From positions 62,001 through 126,000 of the forward strand of contig NZ_UYXQ01000005.1 in NCBI RefSeq assembly GCF_900624995.1: a stretch of 64,000 nt of DNA, read 5' to 3'. Source of the DNA: Pseudomonas antarctica. Lineage in GTDB: Bacteria > Pseudomonadota > Gammaproteobacteria > Pseudomonadales > Pseudomonadaceae. Position 1 is the first letter of the stretch, and each line of letters begins with the position of its first letter. The translations under genes were made by a program, and so were the position numbers. Shown here piece after piece: positions 47,015-56,138 of this stretch. The notes under the pieces were generated by a model. It was not told where the DNA came from, did no database searches, and saw only the letters and a program-made list of their open reading frames with translations.

Positions 47015-48685
47015 ATGACAACAACCATCACCCCCGACTCGCGCTGGACGCGGCGGCGCGACGAGAAGCAGCGGCGGCTCGGGCTGGTCAAGCAATACGC
47101 AGACGGGGCGGTGTTGCCCAGCGACAAAATCGTCGAGGCGTTGGAAGCCCTGATCCTCCCCGGCGACCGTGTGGTACTGGAGGGCAACAACCAGAAACAA
47201 GCCGACTTCCTCTCGCGCTCCCTGGCCAAGGCCGACCCGGCCAAGCTCCACGATTTGCACATGATCATGCCCAGTGTCGGCCGTTCCGAGCACTTGGACC
47301 TGTTTGAAAAGGGTATCGCCCGCAAGCTGGACTTCTCCTTTGCCGGCACCCAATCCCTGCGCATCAGCCAGTTGCTGGAAGACGGCTTGCTCGAAATCGG
47401 CGCGATCCACACCTATATCGAACTCTACGCACGGCTGGTGGTGGACCTGATCCCCAATGTCGTACTGTCGGCCGGTTTCATGGCCGACCGCGCCGGCAAT
47501 ATCTACACCGGCGCCAGCACCGAAGACACTCCCGCGCTGATCGAGCCCGCCGCCTTCAGTGATGGCATCGTCATCGTGCAGGTCAACCAGTTGGTGGACG
47601 ACGTCACTGATTTGCCCCGCGTCGACATTCCGGCGAGCTGGGTGGATTTTGTGGTAGTGGCCGACAAGCCGTTCTACATTGAGCCGCTGTTTACCCGCGA
47701 CCCGCGTCATATCAAGCCGGTGCATGTGCTGATGGCGATGATGGCGATCCGTGGCATCTACGAAAAACACAATGTGCAGTCGCTTAACCACGGCATTGGT
47801 TTCAACACGGCCGCGATTGAATTGATCCTGCCCACCTACGGCGAATCCCTCGGTCTTAAAGGCAAAATCTGCCGCAACTGGACCCTCAACCCGCACCCAA
47901 CCTTGATTCCCGCCATCGAAAGTGGCTGGGTGCAAAGCGTGCATTGCTTCGGCACCGAATTGGGCATGGAAAATTACATCGCCGCACGCCCGGATGTGTT
48001 CTTCACCGGCCGTGACGGCTCGATGCGCTCCAACCGGATGTTCTGCCAACTCGCCGGGCAATACGCAGTGGACCTGTTTATCGGCGCCACCCTGCAAGTG
48101 GATGGCGACGGGCATTCCTCCACCGTGACCCGTGGCCGCCTTGCCGGGTTTGGTGGCGCGCCGAACATGGGCCACGACCCGCGCGGCCGTCGACATGGCA
48201 CGCCAGCCTGGCTGGATATGCGCCATGATGACGCGCCGCAAGCCTTGCTCGAACGCGGCAAAAAACTCGTGGTGCAGATGGTCGAAACCTTCCAGGAAGG
48301 CGGCAAACCCACCTTCGTCGAAACCCTCGACGCAGTTGAAGTGGCGCGCAAAAGCGGCATGCCGCTGGCGCCGATCATGATCTACGGCGACGACGTCACC
48401 CACCTGCTCACTGAAGAAGGCATCGCCTACCTGTACAAGGCGCGCTCCCTGGAAGAACGCCAGGCGATGATCGCTGCCGTCGCCGGCGTCACCGCCATCG
48501 GCCTGCGCCACAACCCCAAGGACACCGCGCGCATGCGCCGCGAGGGTTTGATTGCCTTGCCTGAAGACCTCGGCATCCGCCGTACCGACGCCACCCGTGA
48601 GCTGTTGGCCGCCAAGAGCGTGGCCGACTTGGTGGAGTGGTCCGGTGGCTTGTACAACCCGCCCGCCAAGTTCAGGAGCTGGTAA
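47015..48685 (+). CDS. mdcA: malonate decarboxylase alpha subunit (acetyl-S-ACP:malonate ACP transferase)
   Basis: A 556-residue CoA-transferase-fold enzyme that swaps acetyl for malonyl on the carrier protein MdcC. Length and blocks such as HGIGFNTAAIELILPTYG and GTELGMENYIA fit MdcA. First gene of mdcABCDEGH-madLM, with GTGGAG before the ATG. mdcB starts directly after its stop. Confidence 0.97.
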   Translation: MTTTITPDSRWTRRRDEKQRRLGLVKQYADGAVLPSDKIVEALEALILPGDRVVLEGNNQKQADFLSRSLAKADPAKLHDLHMIMPSVGRSEHLDLFEKGIARKLDFSFAGTQSLRISQLLEDGLLEIGAIHTYIELYARLVVDLIPNVVLSAGFMADRAGNIYTGASTEDTPALIEPAAFSDGIVIVQVNQLVDDVTDLPRVDIPASWVDFVVVADKPFYIEPLFTRDPRHIKPVHVLMAMMAIRGIYEKHNVQSLNHGIGFNTAAIELILPTYGESLGLKGKICRNWTLNPHPTLIPAIESGWVQSVHCFGTELGMENYIAARPDVFFTGRDGSMRSNRMFCQLAGQYAVDLFIGATLQVDGDGHSSTVTRGRLAGFGGAPNMGHDPRGRRHGTPAWLDMRHDDAPQALLERGKKLVVQMVETFQEGGKPTFVETLDAVEVARKSGMPLAPIMIYGDDVTHLLTEEGIAYLYKARSLEERQAMIAAVAGVTAIGLRHNPKDTARMRREGLIALPEDLGIRRTDATRELLAAKSVADLVEWSGGLYNPPAKFRSW

Positions 48686-49519
48686 ATGCGCGCGCTCAAA
48701 CTGCATGAAATAAGCCTCGCCGATCGCCTGGCGGATAGGGCCGTCGATGCGCTGATCGATGAGGCTGACCTGTCGCCCAAACCCGCCTTGGTGGACCGTC
48801 GTGGCAATGGCGCCCATAGCGATTTACACCTGGGCCTGATGCACGCTTCGGCGCTGTCGCTGTGGCCGATGTTCAAGGAGATGGCTGAAGCCGCGCTTGA
48901 ATTCGGTGAAGTCGGTTTGCCCCTGCGCGAAGCCCTCGGGCGGATTGGCCGCGAAGGCGAGCAGGCCATGCTCACCACCACCCACGGCGTGAACACTCAT
49001 CGCGGCGCGATCTGGGCGCTCGGTTTGCTTACCGCTGCCGCCGCCCTGGAGCCACGCGCCGTCACGCTGACGGCGGCCAAACTGGCCCTGCTCAACGACC
49101 GCTACGCCCCGCAGCCCCTGAGCCACGGCGCCCAGGTTGCGCAACGCTACGGTGCGCGCGGCGCCCGTGAAGAAGCGCAACTGGGCTTCCCGTCCGTGAT
49201 GCAACGCGGCCTGCCGCAACTGCACAAAAGCCGCGAGCAAAATGCCGGCGAACAGAACGCGCGCCTGGATGCCTTACTCGCGATCATGACTGACCTGGCC
49301 GACACCTGCGTGCTTTACCGCGCCGGTACCGAAGGCCTGCACGCCATGCAACACGGCGCCCAAGCCGTGCTGGATGCGGGCGGCAGCGCGACCCTCGCCG
49401 GTCGCCGTCAGCTGCACGCACTCGACCAGCAATTACTGGCCCTGAATGCCTCCCCTGGTGGCGCCGCCGACCTGTTGGCCGCCTGCCTGTTTATCGACCG
49501 CCTCGACGGAGCGTTGTGA
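48686..49519 (+). CDS. mdcB: triphosphoribosyl-dephospho-CoA synthase
   Basis: A 277-residue CitG/MdcB-type enzyme that makes the precursor of the MdcC prosthetic group from dephospho-CoA and ATP. Family blocks are [18 protein letters not shown] and [18 protein letters not shown]. Its stop overlaps the mdcC start by one base (TGATG). Confidence 0.96.
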   Translation: MRALKLHEISLADRLADRAVDALIDEADLSPKPALVDRRGNGAHSDLHLGLMHASALSLWPMFKEMAEAALEFGEVGLPLREALGRIGREGEQAMLTTTHGVNTHRGAIWALGLLTAAAALEPRAVTLTAAKLALLNDRYAPQPLSHGAQVAQRYGARGAREEAQLGFPSVMQRGLPQLHKSREQNAGEQNARLDALLAIMTDLADTCVLYRAGTEGLHAMQHGAQAVLDAGGSATLAGRRQLHALDQQLLALNASPGGAADLLAACLFIDRLDGAL

Positions 49520-49818
49520 TGGAAACCTTATCCTTTGAATTCCCCGCCGGGCAGCCGCCAAAAGGCCGTGCGCTGGTGGGTTGCGTTGGCTCCGGCGACC
49601 TGGAAGTGCTGCTGGAACCGGGCTCCCCCGGCAAGCTGACCATCCAGGTGCAAACCTCGGTGAATGGCGCCGAACAACGCTGGCAGCACCTGTTCGAGCG
49701 CATCTTCCAGGAGCACACACCACCGGCCTTGAAGATTGATATTCACGACTTCGGCGCCACCCCAGGCGTGGTGCGCTTGCGCCTGGAGCAGGGTTTCGAG
49801 GAGATCGGCCATGACTGA
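49519..49818 (+). CDS. mdcC: malonate decarboxylase acyl carrier protein
   Basis: A 99-residue carrier protein. S25 in GCVGSGDLEV is at the position that carries the phosphoribosyl-dephospho-CoA group in Klebsiella MdcC. The length is typical. The GTG just before the ATG at 49519 is ignored. It overlaps mdcD by 8 bp. Confidence 0.96.
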   Translation: METLSFEFPAGQPPKGRALVGCVGSGDLEVLLEPGSPGKLTIQVQTSVNGAEQRWQHLFERIFQEHTPPALKIDIHDFGATPGVVRLRLEQGFEEIGHD

Positions 49819-50653
49819 TTTGCTCAACAAACACAGCTTCGTTGAACTGGGTGCACGGCAGCGGGCCAAGGCCTTGCTGGACGCCGGTACTTACCGCGAA
49901 CTGATCGACCCCTTCCAACGCGTGATGTCGCCCTGGCTCAGCCGCCAAGGCGTGGTGCCCCAGGCCGATGACGGTGTGGTGATTGCCAAGGGCAACATCG
50001 CCGGATTGCCAGTCGTGGTCGCTGCTATCGAAGGCAACTTCCAGGGCGGCAGCCTGGGTGAAGTCGGCGGCGCGAAAATCGCCGGTGCCCTTGAACTGGC
50101 GGCTGAAGACAACCGCAAGGGCATCCCGACCCGCGCGGTGCTGTTGCTGGAAACCGGCGGCGTGCGTCTGCAGGAAGCCAACCTCGGCCTGGCGGCGATT
50201 GCCGATATCCACGCGGCGATTGTCGACCTGCGTCAGTACCAGCCGGTGATCGGCGTGGTGGCGGGCAGTGTTGGTTGCTTTGGCGGCATGTCCATCGCCG
50301 CGGGATTGTGCAGTTACCTCGTCGTTACCCGTGAAGCGCGCCTGGGCCTTAACGGCCCGCAAGTGATCGAGCAGGAAGCGGGCCTGGAAGAATACGACTC
50401 CCGCGATCGCCCGTTTATCTGGAGCCTGACTGGCGGAGAGCAACGCTTTAACAGCGGCTTGGCCGACCGTTACGTGGCGGACGATGTGGCGCAGATCCAA
50501 CAGACCATTACCGCGCTGTTGCAACAAGGGTTGCCCGAACAACAGCGCAGCCGTCAGGTCGATTTCTATCTGTCGCGCCTGGCCGAACTGGACGCCGCGC
50601 CGCAAATCGACGCGGCCACGGTGCGCGACCTGTATCAAGGAGACCGCTCATGA
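49811..50653 (+). CDS. mdcD: malonate decarboxylase beta subunit
   Basis: A 280-residue carboxyltransferase/crotonase-fold subunit that decarboxylates malonyl-S-ACP with MdcE. Motifs include NFQGGSLGEVGGAKIAGALE and LETGGVRLQEANLGL. The ATG at 49811 lies within the end of mdcC, and the frame overlaps mdcE by 4 bp (ATGA). Confidence 0.96.
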   Translation: MTDLLNKHSFVELGARQRAKALLDAGTYRELIDPFQRVMSPWLSRQGVVPQADDGVVIAKGNIAGLPVVVAAIEGNFQGGSLGEVGGAKIAGALELAAEDNRKGIPTRAVLLLETGGVRLQEANLGLAAIADIHAAIVDLRQYQPVIGVVAGSVGCFGGMSIAAGLCSYLVVTREARLGLNGPQVIEQEAGLEEYDSRDRPFIWSLTGGEQRFNSGLADRYVADDVAQIQQTITALLQQGLPEQQRSRQVDFYLSRLAELDAAPQIDAATVRDLYQGDRS

Positions 50654-51420
50654 GAGGGTTGCAGTGGTTTAACGCATTGAGCAACGGCGCCACACCGGTT
50701 GACGGTTTGCCGGCTTCGCTGAAAGTCGCCGATGGCGTATTAGGCGACCACGCCGTGCGCTTTATCGCCGTGGTCACCGACGCACACAACCGCTTCGCGC
50801 GGGCGCGCAACGGCGAAGTCGGCCTGCTTGAAGGCTGGGGCTTGGCCAAGGCCGTGGACGACGCCATCGCCCGTGGTGACAAGCGCCCGATCATCGCCAT
50901 CGTCGATGTGCCCAGCCAAGCCTACGGCCGTCGCGAAGAAGCCCTCGGCATCCATCAGGCGCTGGCCGCCGCTGCCGACAGCTACGCCCGCGCTCGGTTG
51001 GCCGGGCACCCGGTGATCGCGCTGCTGGTGGGCAAGGCCATGTCCGGGGCGTTCCTCGCCCATGGCTATCAGGCCAACCGTTTGATCGCCCTGCGTGACC
51101 CCGGCGTGATGGTGCACGCCATGGGCAAGGCTTCGGCGGCGCGGGTGACGCTGCGCAGCGTCGAAGAGCTGGAAGCCCTGGCCGCCAGCGTGCCGCCCAT
51201 GGCCTACGACATCGACAGTTATGCCAGCCTCGGTCTGCTCTGGGAGACCTTGTCGGTCAGCCAGATTGAGCAACCCACGGCGGACGACGTGGTGCGGGTC
51301 AGTGATTGCCTGGTCAGTGCGATCAAAAATATCGACGGTCGTGATTTGAGCGGCCGCTTGGGTGCCACCAACCGTGGTGCCTCCAGCCACGTGCGCCAAC
51401 TGCTGCGGGAGCAATGGTGA
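50650..51420 (+). CDS. mdcE: malonate decarboxylase gamma subunit
   Basis: A 256-residue partner of MdcD with the same fold. Blocks are IAIVDVPSQAYGRREEALGI and LLVGKAMSGAFLAHGYQANR. The start overlaps mdcD by 4 bp, and the stop overlaps the start of mdcG. Confidence 0.96.
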   Translation: MRGLQWFNALSNGATPVDGLPASLKVADGVLGDHAVRFIAVVTDAHNRFARARNGEVGLLEGWGLAKAVDDAIARGDKRPIIAIVDVPSQAYGRREEALGIHQALAAAADSYARARLAGHPVIALLVGKAMSGAFLAHGYQANRLIALRDPGVMVHAMGKASAARVTLRSVEELEALAASVPPMAYDIDSYASLGLLWETLSVSQIEQPTADDVVRVSDCLVSAIKNIDGRDLSGRLGATNRGASSHVRQLLREQW

Positions 51421-52010
51421 ACGCCCACGATTTGCTCTGGGGCATGACCTCGGGGCAGCTGCCTTCCGACGCTCCGGCTTGGGTGTTGGAGGCTATCAAC
51501 GCCGGCCACCCGGTGGTGGTGCGTCGCGCCATCGCCGAGCCTGGCCAGGTGGCGGTCGGCGTGCGCGGGCGGTTGCGTGAGCAGCGTTTTGCGACGGTGA
51601 TGCCCCTCGCGGCGGTGCAGCGGCGAGTAGTGCCCGAGGCGCTGCGCGGGGTGACGTCATCGCGCGATTTACCGGCGTTGCGCGCGCTTGATCTACTGCG
51701 GCCGGTGTTGGCGCAGGAGGCGTGGGGCATCACCGGCAGTGCGGGTTTTGAGTTGGCCAGCGGCGTTCAAGCGCTGCATGAACACAGCGATCTGGATTTG
51801 ATCCTGCGTACGCACGAGCGCTTGGAGCGCGGTGATGCCGAGGATCTACTGGCTATTCTGGACACCGCGCCATGCGCCGTGGACCTGCAACTGCAAACCC
51901 CGTTTGGCGCCGTCGCTTTGCGCGAATGGGCGGGCGGATCACGGCGGGTGCTGCTGAAAACCGTTAGCGGCGCGCACTTGGTGGTTGACCCGTGGCAGGC
52001 CGTGGCATGA
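51417..52010 (+). CDS. mdcG: phosphoribosyl-dephospho-CoA transferase MdcG
   Basis: A 197-residue enzyme that attaches the prosthetic group to MdcC. The nucleotidyltransferase-like acids are in LHEHSDLDLILR. The start is GTG at 51417 (GTGA overlap with mdcE), with an ATG one codon earlier at 51414 as an alternative. It overlaps mdcH by 4 bp. Confidence 0.93.
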   Translation: MNAHDLLWGMTSGQLPSDAPAWVLEAINAGHPVVVRRAIAEPGQVAVGVRGRLREQRFATVMPLAAVQRRVVPEALRGVTSSRDLPALRALDLLRPVLAQEAWGITGSAGFELASGVQALHEHSDLDLILRTHERLERGDAEDLLAILDTAPCAVDLQLQTPFGAVALREWAGGSRRVLLKTVSGAHLVVDPWQAVA

Positions 52011-52906
52011 GCAGCCTTCTGGTGTTTCCGGGGCAGGGCGCCCAGCGCACGGGCATGCTCCAGGCGCTGCCGGCCGACGTCTTGGAAGAAGCCAGTGACG
52101 CGTTGGGTGAAGACGTTCGCACGCTCGATTCGGCGCAAGCCTTGGCAAGCACGCGTGCCGTTCAGCTATGCCTGCTGATCGTCGGCGTCGCCCATGCCCG
52201 CCAACTGCAACACACGCCGGATTATGTGGCGGGCCTGTCCATCGGCGCCTACCCGGCGGCGGTGATCGCCGGAGCCCTGGATTTTGCCGACGCGATAAAA
52301 CTGGTCAGCCTGCGTGGCGAGCTGATGCAAAACGCTTATCCACAGGGCTACGGTATGACCGCGCTCATCGGCCCTGAGTTATCCACCGTCGAAACCTTGC
52401 TGGCAGATATCCACAGTGCGCAAACCCCGGTGTACCTGGCCAACATCAACGCCGACAACCAAACCGTGATTGCCGGCAGCGACGAGGCAATGAAGCGCGT
52501 CGCAGCACGCATCAAAGGCAACGGCATCGCCAAGCGCCTGGCCGTCAGCGTGCCGTCCCACTGCGCGCTGCTGGAGGCGCCTGCCCAGGCACTGGCCCAA
52601 GCGTTCGTTACGCTCAAAGCGCCGCGCATTACCTACCTGAGCAGTACCCGCGCGCGGCCGATCCACAACCCTGAACAGCTGCGCGACGACCTGGCCTTCA
52701 ACATGTGCCGCGTTGTCGATTGGCGCGGCACCGTGCAAAGCGCCTACGAGCGCGGCGTGCGCCTGCAAATCGAACTGCCGCCGGGCGCGGTGCTCACCGG
52801 TCTGTCACGGCGCATATTTGAACAAGGCACGGTGATCGCCTGCGAAGGCGCACGCCTGGACACCTTGCAGGCCCTGCTGCAAGAGGAGGAACGCCGCCAC
52901 CGATAA
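52007..52906 (+). CDS. mdcH: malonyl-CoA:ACP malonyltransferase MdcH
   Basis: A 299-residue FabD-like transacylase that primes the carrier protein with malonyl. The nucleophile elbow is GLSIGAY with S78 (GxSxG form), and the catalytic histidine is H185 in SVPSHCALLE. Starts on ATGA at the mdcG stop. Confidence 0.95.
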   Translation: MSSLLVFPGQGAQRTGMLQALPADVLEEASDALGEDVRTLDSAQALASTRAVQLCLLIVGVAHARQLQHTPDYVAGLSIGAYPAAVIAGALDFADAIKLVSLRGELMQNAYPQGYGMTALIGPELSTVETLLADIHSAQTPVYLANINADNQTVIAGSDEAMKRVAARIKGNGIAKRLAVSVPSHCALLEAPAQALAQAFVTLKAPRITYLSSTRARPIHNPEQLRDDLAFNMCRVVDWRGTVQSAYERGVRLQIELPPGAVLTGLSRRIFEQGTVIACEGARLDTLQALLQEEERRHR

Positions 52907-52973
52907 AGCATTACCCAAGGCTTTCGAAGCACAAAAACAACAATTTCGATGAAGCACTTTGAGGAAAAACGAG

Positions 52974-53366
52974 ATGATTATTTACGGTGTAGCGTTTCTA
53001 GCGTTTTGTACGCTGGTGGGGCTGTTTGTGGGCGAGGTGCTGGGTAAGTTACTGGGCATCCCCGCCAACGTTGGTGGCGTGGGTATCGCCATGTTGTTGC
53101 TGATCGGACTGGGCAGTTATTTGCAAAAACGCGGTTTGTTTGTCGGCAAGTCCGAGCAGGGCCTGACGTTCTGGGCGGCGATTTACATTCCTATTGTGGT
53201 CGCCATGGCGGCGCAGCAAAACGTCTACGGCGCGATCAAGGGCGGCCCTATGGCGATTCTGGCTGGCACGCTCGCCGTGGTGTTGGGCTTTGCCTTAGTG
53301 CCGGTGCTGTCACGCATCGGCAACCGTGAGCCGCGCGCAGTTGTTCCCACCAAAGAAGCCGGGTGA
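52974..53366 (+). CDS. madL: malonate transporter subunit MadL
   Basis: A 130-residue membrane protein with about four helices, the small subunit of the two-part MadLM malonate carrier. It starts 67 bp after mdcH with a GAGGA ribosome site. An ATG five codons upstream is less likely. madM starts 5 bp after it. Confidence 0.94.
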   Translation: MIIYGVAFLAFCTLVGLFVGEVLGKLLGIPANVGGVGIAMLLLIGLGSYLQKRGLFVGKSEQGLTFWAAIYIPIVVAMAAQQNVYGAIKGGPMAILAGTLAVVLGFALVPVLSRIGNREPRAVVPTKEAG

Positions 53367-53371
53367 TCGTC

Positions 53372-54136
53372 ATGTACGAATCGATGATGAAAGTGATCAC
53401 CGGCTACGGCCTGATCAGTGGGTTTGCCGTGATCGGCCTGACCATGTGGGTGTCCTACTGGATCTCCAATAACCTTACCAAGGGCCGTCTGCACGGCTCG
53501 GCCATCGCTATTTTGCTTGGGCTGACGCTGTCTTATGTCGGTGGCGCATTTACCGGTGGCTCCAAAGGGGTGGTGGATATTCCGTTGTTGTCGGGCATCG
53601 GCCTGTTGGGCGGTGCGATGCTGCGGGACTTTGCGATTGTCGCCACGGCGTTTGGGGTGAGTGTCGATGAGCTCAAACGCGCCGGCTATGCCGGTGTGCT
53701 GGCACTGTTTGTCGGCGTGGGTTCATCGTTTATCGCCGGGGTCGGCGTGGCCATGGCGTTCGGTTATACCGATGCGGTGAGTCTGACCACGATCGGCGCT
53801 GGCGCCGTGACCTATATTGTCGGGCCGGTCACCGGTGCGGCGATTGGCGCCAGCTCCGAAGTGATGGCGCTGTCCATTGCTGCTGGGTTGATCAAGGCGA
53901 TTCTGGTGATGGTCATGACGCCGTTCGTGGCACCGTTGATCGGCCTTAACAACCCTCGCAGCGCAGTGATTTTCGGAGGCTTGATGGGCACCTCCAGCGG
54001 CGTGGCCGGCGGGTTGGCGGCAACCGATCCGAAACTGGTGCCGTATGGCTGCCTCACCGCAGCGTTTTATACGGCGCTGGGGTGTTTGTTGGGGCCGTCG
54101 TTGTTGTTCCTGATCATGCGTGGATTGGTGGGTTAG
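53372..54136 (+). CDS. madM: malonate transporter subunit MadM
   Basis: A 254-residue membrane protein with about nine hydrophobic segments. It is the large MadLM subunit for sodium-coupled malonate uptake, as known from Malonomonas. Start MYESMMKVITGYG at 53372. Its stop codon overlaps that of mdcR on the other strand by 2 bp. Confidence 0.95.
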   Translation: MYESMMKVITGYGLISGFAVIGLTMWVSYWISNNLTKGRLHGSAIAILLGLTLSYVGGAFTGGSKGVVDIPLLSGIGLLGGAMLRDFAIVATAFGVSVDELKRAGYAGVLALFVGVGSSFIAGVGVAMAFGYTDAVSLTTIGAGAVTYIVGPVTGAAIGASSEVMALSIAAGLIKAILVMVMTPFVAPLIGLNNPRSAVIFGGLMGTSSGVAGGLAATDPKLVPYGCLTAAFYTALGCLLGPSLLFLIMRGLVG

Positions 54137-55047
54137 CCGCCCCGATTGGCGTACATCCGACATTCTGCCAGCAAGGCGAGCAAGTTCGGATCGCGCTCCT
54201 TGGCCCTCAGAAACATCACGCCAATATGCTGCTGCAACCGATACCTGGGTTGCAGCGGTATGAGCTTTACGCGGTTCTCATACACCGCCGCAATCCGCCC
54301 CGGCAGCAGCGCATAACCCACGCCAGAGCTGACCATGCTCAACAAGGTGAAGATGTCATTGACCTGCATGGCCACCTTCGGCTCGAACCCCGCTTGCTTG
54401 AACACCCGGTTGCCATCCTGATGCGTGGCGAAGCCTTGGGTGAGGGTGATGAAGGTGGCGTCGCGCACGTCGGCCAGGTCGATTTCCTGCTCGCGGTCGA
54501 ACGGTGAGTCGGCCGGGGTGGCGAGAAAGATGTCGTCGGAGAACAGCGCGATCTGCTCGCAGTCGGGGTCGTTGGCGTGTTCGTCGAGGGAGATCAGGAT
54601 CGCGTCGACTTCCATGTTCTTGAGCTTGTAGAGCAGGTCGAAGTTGGAGCCCAGGATCAGGTCGATATTGAGTTCGCTGCGGCGGATTTTCAGGCCCATG
54701 ATCAACTGCGGTACAGTTTTGACCGTCAGCGAATACAGCGAGCCGAGCTTGAAGCGCTCAGCTGAAAAGCCCGCGGCTTCGCGGGTCAGGCGCACGCTGT
54801 CGACCACCTCGGCCACCAGCTTCTGCGCGCGTTCCTCCAACACGTAAGCGCTTTCCAGCGGGGTGAGGTTGCGCCCTTCGTGTTTGAACAACGGGCAGCG
54901 CAGCGCGTTTTCCAGCGAGTGGATGGCGCGGTGCACGCTGACATTGCTGGTTTGCAGCTCGGCGGCGGCACGGGCCAGGTTGCCGGTGCGCATGAACGCC
55001 AGGAAGATCTCGAGCTTCTTGAGGGTGAATTCTTCGTCGATCAGCAT
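54133..55047 (-). CDS. mdcR: LysR-type regulator of malonate use (MdcR)
   Basis: A 304-residue LysR regulator. The N-terminal HTH is GNLARAAAELQTSNVSVHRA, and the rest is a periplasmic-binding-like effector domain. It is convergent with madM. MdcR proteins activate mdc genes with malonate, so I infer the same, acting from the far end of the operon. Confidence 0.88.
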   Translation of the reverse strand: MLIDEEFTLKKLEIFLAFMRTGNLARAAAELQTSNVSVHRAIHSLENALRCPLFKHEGRNLTPLESAYVLEERAQKLVAEVVDSVRLTREAAGFSAERFKLGSLYSLTVKTVPQLIMGLKIRRSELNIDLILGSNFDLLYKLKNMEVDAILISLDEHANDPDCEQIALFSDDIFLATPADSPFDREQEIDLADVRDATFITLTQGFATHQDGNRVFKQAGFEPKVAMQVNDIFTLLSMVSSGVGYALLPGRIAAVYENRVKLIPLQPRYRLQQHIGVMFLRAKERDPNLLALLAECRMYANRGG

Positions 55048-55394
55048 GGCCGTGGCTCTTATTCGAATGCGGTCGATTGTGCCTCTAAAACCCGTTCACT
55101 CCCAGCCATGCACTGCACCGCCACTTGGCATAGGCCAAACCTGCGCACGCGGTGATCAATGAGGGGAACAGGTACCGCCTGCACACGGTCACAACCGCAC
55201 CCGCCAAGCTAAGCAGGCGTCGGCCGAAGAGAATGCCGACGTTGACGAAGTGGGGGCCCAGGCATGAAGCGAATCATCTCTCGGCGTATGCGTTTGGGAA
55301 AATGAAGAAAAGGTTGTTACCTGCCGAGCCGCGCAGCGCGTCAGAATGCAGGTAGCACAACCAAGTGGTAACCGTTATTCGAGGTGAGTGACAC
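55048..55394. other. 347-bp gap between mdcR and trhA, no gene seen
   Basis: This divergent region should hold the mdcR and trhA promoters. The only clear structure is an imperfect inverted repeat: GGTTGT and ACCTGC (55313-55325) against GCAGGT and ACAACC (55349-55363), starting 82 bp before the trhA ATG. No ORF with family resemblance was found. Confidence 0.5.
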
Positions 55395-56012
55395 ATGTAT
55401 CACGGGGAACGATTCAACGCTTGGAGCCATTTGGCCGGGGCCGTTGCAGCTTTTGTGGGCGCAGTGTGGATGTTGGTGGTGGCAAGCCTGGACGGCAGCC
55501 CCTGGAAGATCGTCAGCGTGGCGATTTATGGCTTTACGCTGCTGGTGCTGTACAGCGCGTCCACCGTGTACCACAGCGTGCGCGGGCGAAGAAAAGCGAT
55601 CATGCAGAAGGTCGACCACTTTTCGATCTACCTGCTGATCGCCGGCAGCTACACGCCGTTTTGCCTGGTGACGCTGCGCGGGCCGTGGGGGTGGACGCTG
55701 TTCGGGATCGTGTGGGGGCTGGCGGTGATTGGCATCCTGCAAGAGATCAAGCCGCGCTCCGAGGCGCGCATCCTGTCAATCGTGATCTACGCGGTGATGG
55801 GTTGGATCGTGTTGGTGGCAGTCAAACCGCTGCTTGCTGCGTTGGGCACGGCCGGGTTTGTGTGGCTGGCCTCGGGCGGGGTGTTGTACACCGTCGGCAT
55901 TATCTTTTTCGCCCTGGAAGATCGCCTGCGCCATTCCCACGGCATCTGGCACTTGTTTGTGATCGGCGGCAGCGTGCTGCATTTTGTGGCGATCATGCAT
56001 TACGTGCTGTAA
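55395..56012 (+). CDS. trhA: TrhA/hemolysin III family membrane protein
   Basis: A 205-residue protein with seven hydrophobic helices of the PAQR/hemolysin III fold. The metal-site histidines appear as FNAWSHLAGA, KVDHFSIYLLIAGSYTPF and SHGIWHLFVI. Bacterial TrhA has been linked to membrane fluidity control. Despite the old name, a lytic role is doubtful. Monocistronic, followed by a REPIN. Confidence 0.92.
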   Translation: MYHGERFNAWSHLAGAVAAFVGAVWMLVVASLDGSPWKIVSVAIYGFTLLVLYSASTVYHSVRGRRKAIMQKVDHFSIYLLIAGSYTPFCLVTLRGPWGWTLFGIVWGLAVIGILQEIKPRSEARILSIVIYAVMGWIVLVAVKPLLAALGTAGFVWLASGGVLYTVGIIFFALEDRLRHSHGIWHLFVIGGSVLHFVAIMHYVL

Positions 56013-56029
56013 CAGGCAACGCGGTTAAA

Positions 56030-56123
56030 AAATGTGGGAGCGGGCTTGCTCGCGAATGCGGTGTATCAGTGACGGATCAAGTGGCTGACACGCCGCATTC
56101 GCGAGCAAGCCCGCTCCCACATT
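56030..56123. repeat. REPIN
   Basis: AATGTGGGAGCGGGCTTGCT and its mate AGCAAGCCCGCTCCCACATT enclose a centre with TGCGGTGTATCAGTGA and GTGGCTGACACGCCGCA. It lies between convergent trhA and a LysR gene. Confidence 0.88.
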
Positions 56124-56138
56124 AGTTTTGTGGTGTTC

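Noticed and set aside
46976..48817. A 613-codon open frame on the minus strand opposite mdcA
   Set aside because: mdcA is certain on the plus strand and sits in a tight operon. The antisense frame is a composition shadow.
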